Shown here piece by piece: positions 59,594 through 64,000 of a DNA stretch of 64,000 bases. The translations under genes and the position numbers were made by a program. Within the stretch, counting starts at the first letter, position 1; every line of letters starts with the position of its first letter. Below the pieces are notes generated by a model. The model was not told the DNA's origin, did no database searches, and was given only the letters and a program-made list of their open reading frames with translations. The DNA comes from Mansonella perstans. Taxonomy: Eukaryota; Nematoda; Chromadorea; Rhabditida; Onchocercidae. Location: positions 62,001 through 126,000 of the forward strand of contig JBAMDO010000156.1 in the NCBI GenBank assembly GCA_037074765.1, written 5' to 3'.

Positions 59594-62500
59594 TCATTTA
59601 TTAATGTTTTTTGAACCGGAAAGATAGCTTTCAAGTACTGCTACAGCATCAGGCCGACCCATTATGCGGAAAGTTTGCAAAAGATCCAGTACTGCCCGCT
59701 GGGATCCGGATTCCACAGCTTCCCATAGGTTCAGAATTAGTGATGTTGGTGAAAGACCAGGTCGAGTTGCAAAATACTGAAATATACTTGTGGGTTATTG
59801 ATTATTATTTAATTAATATTGATTAGCAATTGATTGTTTAATTATTAATAATGGTTACTGATTAAAAACTGATTACTGCAATTACTTTCATGTTGTTGCG
59901 GGTTATTGTGAATTCCAGTGCTTCAAATTAGAAGTTGCAACGCAGTGCCTAACATATTGGAAGTAGTAGCAACTGTCTTGATCTAAGAATGTTTTTCGAT
60001 TTTATAGCACTTCTATGATTTTAATATGTCGAAAACGAATTTAGCGGTTGGAGGCAATCAATTATCCTTTTAAAAGAGAGGTTCAATAATTTATATGATT
60101 ACCTGTATATACCTATGGAGATTTAATTTTCTAGCCAACCCTCGCCAATCCTTTGTCGGATCAGTAGGAACATCAAAAAGTTCCGTCAGTTTTCGTCTTG
60201 TTGTATAATCTAATAAACAACTACACGAAAGTACTCCATCTTCTTCCATTTCACCATCCTCCTGAAATAAACCACACTATCCGGAAAATAGTTTTTGATT
60301 GATAAGTTGGTTTTGTGGATGAGAATAATGAATCTTACACTTTGCAGGAGCTTTTTTATAGTCATACGATCACTTACGAGTGGTTGTTGCATATCGAAAT
60401 GTAGCACTTCTCTCGCATCAGCATTACCCTTTTGGTATATAACAATTCGACCGGCAATTGTGTCTAACAAATCTTCCGGAACATCAGCTTTCAAACTGCA
60501 GTGCAAACCGTTTTGCACACACCATAGATGATGGCTAGACGGTATTTCCTATAATGTGTGTACAAACATTCTTTTGTGGGCTTCGAATTTTGTAAGATCT
60601 GTTTTTTTTTTCTGTAAAATTTAAAGTGCAATAAAGCTCAGTAATGTCCACTAATTAACGCACCAGATATTGTGCTTCGGGCTTTTTGACAAGTCCTGTT
60701 GACACTTCTTCAAGATATATGCATAAGGCACCCTTCTCACGCATTAAGAAATTATGGGATTCAGCCAGCAAAGCACCAGTATTTTCTTCTTGACACAGGA
60801 CGTTCTGAATGGCTATACCAGTTTCAGGTACACAATACACTCTAATAGAAGTATCATTGGATATACGATGCAAGGGACCGAATGCAGCTAAGTGCATTCG
60901 TTTCATTGTTGCTATCGTGGATCGACGGGGTTTACCGACTAATAGTAACTTGCAGAAACGCTCAATCATTATATGGCACCTATAAAAAAATGCGATTAAA
61001 AACGGTTGCATTTCTGTTGTTAATTTACTGTTATCATTTGTAAGATGCAGTTCCTATCATGATACTGATTCTTATTTATCAATAAAATAAATGACACCTT
61101 GTCAAATCCATTTGACAATAGAGAGGTGTATTTATATCTTCATCACCAATTTGTGCTACCATTTCCCAGTTGCTGCTTTGATTGCCTTTTGCGTAAATCA
61201 TGAAAATCCAGTTATCTTTCGGGAAAATATTGGCGCAATGTTTAAATGTCACGATAAATGGCCTATGTATGATGACATCATTCTCATTCTCATCGCATAG
61301 GCCTGTCATCACTACAGCACTTAATATCGTATTACCTTCTGAAAATGATTCTACAAATTCAAAACATGAATTTAAAATTAATTTGTTTCAATGATTTTAA
61401 ACAAGTATACTTACTGGTACATAAAGTGAGAAAATTGGATCTACCTAGTAATTTGGGTGAATCGCTGAGATCGTCGGACACAGCAAGGAATATCATATGG
61501 TTTGTGTGGAATGCACCTTCCGGTATTAGCAGGGCAGCACCACTGCGTTTGAGCTGAGGAAAACAAAGATTCATCATTCATTTCTTTACTGTCTTAAATT
61601 TTTAGAATTTAATTCTTTAATAGTTCTTGTCTGTGTAGCAACTTTTTTTAGTAAGTAAATTGATTTTTTACGAAAAATCTCTTGTCTCTGAGTCATTTCA
61701 TATTTTCGGAAAAAAAAGTTTGCTAAAAAATATGGTTTTCAATTTTTGTGACATGAAAACTTTAGAAAGAAAATAAATCTGCTTGTTTAGTAATGATAAA
61801 ATTGACCAAGGTTGCCTGTCGAAGTGAACGAAATGAATTCAAAAACTCTAAATATTCAATTATTCTGAAAAAAAAGCACCATTAGTCTTCCTCCCATACT
61901 GTCCACATAACCAGGAAGAACAGCATGAGGCTGTTTGATAAGTTCGAATGACCCGTACTGATCATTTACATCACCTACACAATCGTACAGTGTTGCATAG
62001 TTTTCGTCTGAAGTCCGTGAATTTGCTACTGTAATTTTACCATTCGATGAATTTGACGATGATTCCGTAATTAATGCCACACGTGATCCTTCAATTTAAA
62101 ACAAAAAAAAAGCTACGGAAATTTAAAGAAAAAGAAGTAGATTGCTTTCCTGAAATTTCATCTTTTACCTCAATGGAAGTAAAAATAATTAATTATTGAT
62201 CTAACCAGGAAATCCGTCTGTAATTCCAACCTGTAATTTTCCTTGTAGACGAATAGCCACTGCTATTAGCAGATCTAAGTGTTAATGATGGCGGTCTTAC
62301 AAGAGGATGAGTTGGTGAAGCAGTCGTTGTCAAAGTGTAAAATTCACTACCGCCTTTTGTTACTGACTTGAGAGAATCGCTTGGATCACCAAGTAATCGT
62401 TGTTGTTGTTGCAATAATACAGTATGTACATGTCCTACAATTATACCTTCAAATTTCTATTAATCAATTTAGCATGCAATAAATATGAAATTACAAAGAG

Positions 62501-63350
62501 ACACTTAAATCATAATAAAAACTAAAATTTAAAAAAAATTGAAATGAATTAGTTATCAAAGAATTAACCACTGTTTTCAGCGAAGTAGAAGCGATTCTTT
62601 TTTGCACTACGTCGTCGACATCGATACAGCAGTGCTGATAACAAAATAAGAATGATTAGCAAAAGGATGAATACACTGAATAGGCCAGCATACATTGCAA
62701 GTTGCGCTTCTAGACTGTAACCAATGTAAGTTGGTGCAGATCGCTGTACTACTGTTGTACAATAACCTTCTCCTTGTGTACAATTTCTAGTATCCAAATC
62801 ACGGCCACTACATAACTCACCACCACTCGTTGGTCGGGGTGAATTACAAGAACGAGTACGGAATTTTTGGCAATTTTCGCTACATTGCGACCATGACGAC
62901 CAATCTGACCTGTATAAAAACATCTGCTAGATTTTTGGATGTTTGAATTAGATTTTTAGATGTTCGAATTACTTTCAATTAATGATTCGGTATATTTGGT
63001 ATTATCTATTGCCTTTTGTGTACTTTAAAATTTTTCGTTTATGATGAAAGGGTGATTAAACTTTCAATAACAGAACTATCTTTCGAATTTTTAAGCTACG
63101 AACCAATAACCATCCAAATGGCAGTCCAAAGTGCATTCATTGGTTTGTTCTGGATCACCCAAGCAATCAGATCCACCGTTCATTGGCGCAGGATTATTAC
63201 AAGTTCTCCTGCGTACCAATTTTGGCCAAATATCATCAAGTTTAGTATGCACTGTACCAGAACGTCTCCTTATTATTTCTTGCTTTAGCTGGGCACAATC
63301 AACTTTGCAATTACCATTCCATGCAGACCATTCTGCCCATTCACCATTTA
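59594..63350 (-). CDS. unc-5: Netrin receptor UNC-5 (3' part; 5' exons lie beyond the window)
   Basis: Exons 63350-63104, 62909-62569, 62434-62231, 62088-61880, 61553-61445, 61338-61098, 60979-60664, 60548-60378 (or to 60339), 60261-60103 and 59776-59594 all join in phase. UNC-5 is a guidance receptor that mediates repulsion from netrin/UNC-6. Two thrombospondin type-1 repeats (W-A-E-W-S-A-W and W-S-S-W-S-Q-C) precede one transmembrane helix (L-F-S-V-F-I-L-L-L-I-I-L) and a basic stop-transfer stretch. The cytosolic part has a ZU5 domain (G-G-R-L..G-A-A-L-L-I-P-E-G-A-F), a UPA-like region and a C-terminal death domain (D-W-R-G-L-A-R-K-L-N-L, I-L-N-L-W-E-A-V, G-R-P-D-A-V-A-V-L-E). The N-terminal Ig domains are missing here. 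A segment ending at a GTACGT donor near 63925 is phase-compatible, but I could not confirm it as the preceding exon. Confidence 0.95.
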
Positions 63351-64000
63351 CTGAAATAATACCTTATTTATTAATTAGCTATAAAAACGATAAAAAGTGC
63401 TTGCTATATCTATAAATATAAATAAATATCTATAAATATTTGTTGCATTCTCAAAACGTTGAAACAAGTAAATAAAGTGGAGAAATTCACAATAATCTCA
63501 AAATTTCATTAAAATTTTCTCAATTTCATAACAGTATGATTCCAAGAACTCTTCACTTTTTCTTTTTTTTTTTTTTTTTTGCCAAACCAGCAAACCTAAA
63601 TGTGTTCTACTAATTTCGATGTTAGTTAAAAATAAGGAACTCAAGATGTGATTAGAAACAACGTATTAAATTTTAACGTTGTCATGTTGTTATCAAGGAA
63701 AAAAAAATTCCGGCACTTTACTTTCTTAGTGCAAAAATTTAGTTTCTTCGGACAAACACAGTTCAAGTGAATTTTTTGTCTCAAAACTTTTCAATGTAAA
63801 TTTTTTGCTCGGAAATTGAAAATAAAGGAAGTGAATAGGTGAAAACAAAAAAAAGGAGAAAAATAAAATGAGTTGCAAGAATCGGTAAAACGTTACAGGT
63901 GCCAAATGACGACCACACGTACCGGAAAAGACGGCGTCATATTTCCTTTTACCAATCATTTAAAGGCCACTTTTTCTGGCATTGTAATTTTTATAATACA
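63351..64000 (-). other. Intronic sequence of unc-5 reaching the window edge
   Basis: Mostly AT-rich intron upstream of the TSP1 exons. A plausible partial exon near 63926-63944 (K-Y-D-A-V-F-S before a GTACGT donor) would join V-N-G-E-W in phase, but its acceptor is weak. Confidence 0.4.

Noticed and set aside
59611..59826. Plus-strand frame of 71 residues with balanced composition
   Set aside because: It is the antisense of the unc-5 death-domain exon.
1..64000. tRNA, rRNA or spliced-leader RNA genes
   Set aside because: I looked for T-loop TTCGAATCC-type words and for a nematode spliced-leader sequence. The few T-loop-like words (for example near 38224) have no cloverleaf around them.
1..64000. 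Homopolymer A/T runs as poly-A tails of retrotransposed copies
   Set aside because: The runs occur everywhere, in both orientations and inside introns, without target-site duplications or upstream cDNA-like sequence that I could see.

Overview
This window is eukaryotic and reads as a nematode genome, most likely a filarial or other spirurid worm. The organism call is inference. The visible grounds are strongly AT-rich non-coding DNA full of A and T homopolymers, short-to-medium introns with TTTCAG-type acceptors, AG acceptors a few bases before several start codons (as expected for spliced-leader trans-splicing), and a nematode gene set: an LC3-type LGG-2, an astacin with a C-terminal ShKT domain, a UBC-1 with an acidic tail, and an ATGP-type heavy chain. 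Almost all genes are split into many exons. I rebuilt them by hand using conserved family residues and matching intron phases.

Layout, left to right. A small two-finger C2H2 protein (2.6-3.7 kb, +) is followed by about 5 kb without a recognisable gene and a diverged repeat pair (8.4-9.1 kb). Next come an orphan exon-like segment, a TACGTGCAA tandem array (10.6 kb) and a perfect hairpin (11.2 kb). Then a secreted astacin protease (12.2-16.3 kb, -) and lgg-2 (18.2-20.7 kb, -). A second TACGTGCAA array (21.0-21.4 kb) lies between lgg-2 and the divergent fic-1 AMPylator gene (22.5-25.9 kb, +). An SLC3A2/ATGP-like heavy chain follows (27.4-31.2 kb, -), then a gene-poor stretch (31.2-34.8 kb) and a decayed or unrecognised minus-strand gene (34.9-36.2 kb). 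After that: a TBC1D7-like protein (36.3-38.7 kb, -), ubc-1/RAD6 (40.3-41.4 kb, -), the 19-exon 2-oxoglutarate dehydrogenase E1 (44.1-50.1 kb, +), poly(ADP-ribose) glycohydrolase (51.2-54.8 kb, -), a small thioredoxin-fold nucleoredoxin-like protein (57.8-59.0 kb, +), and the 3' part of the netrin receptor unc-5 (59.6 kb to beyond the window end, -).

The genes are mostly independent housekeeping, stress and developmental genes. Two loose themes are protein quality control (lgg-2 next to fic-1) and DNA damage (ubc-1/RAD6 and PARG, with PIP-box-like motifs in PARG). I found no bacterial-type operons, CRISPR arrays, phage or intact transposons, and no tRNA or rRNA genes that I could recognise. 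The points most worth checking are the two separate tandem arrays sharing TACGTGCAA, the TBC1D7-like protein in a phylum thought to lack TSC1/TSC2, a GC-AG intron in ogdh-1, and two coding-like remnants interrupted by in-frame stops.
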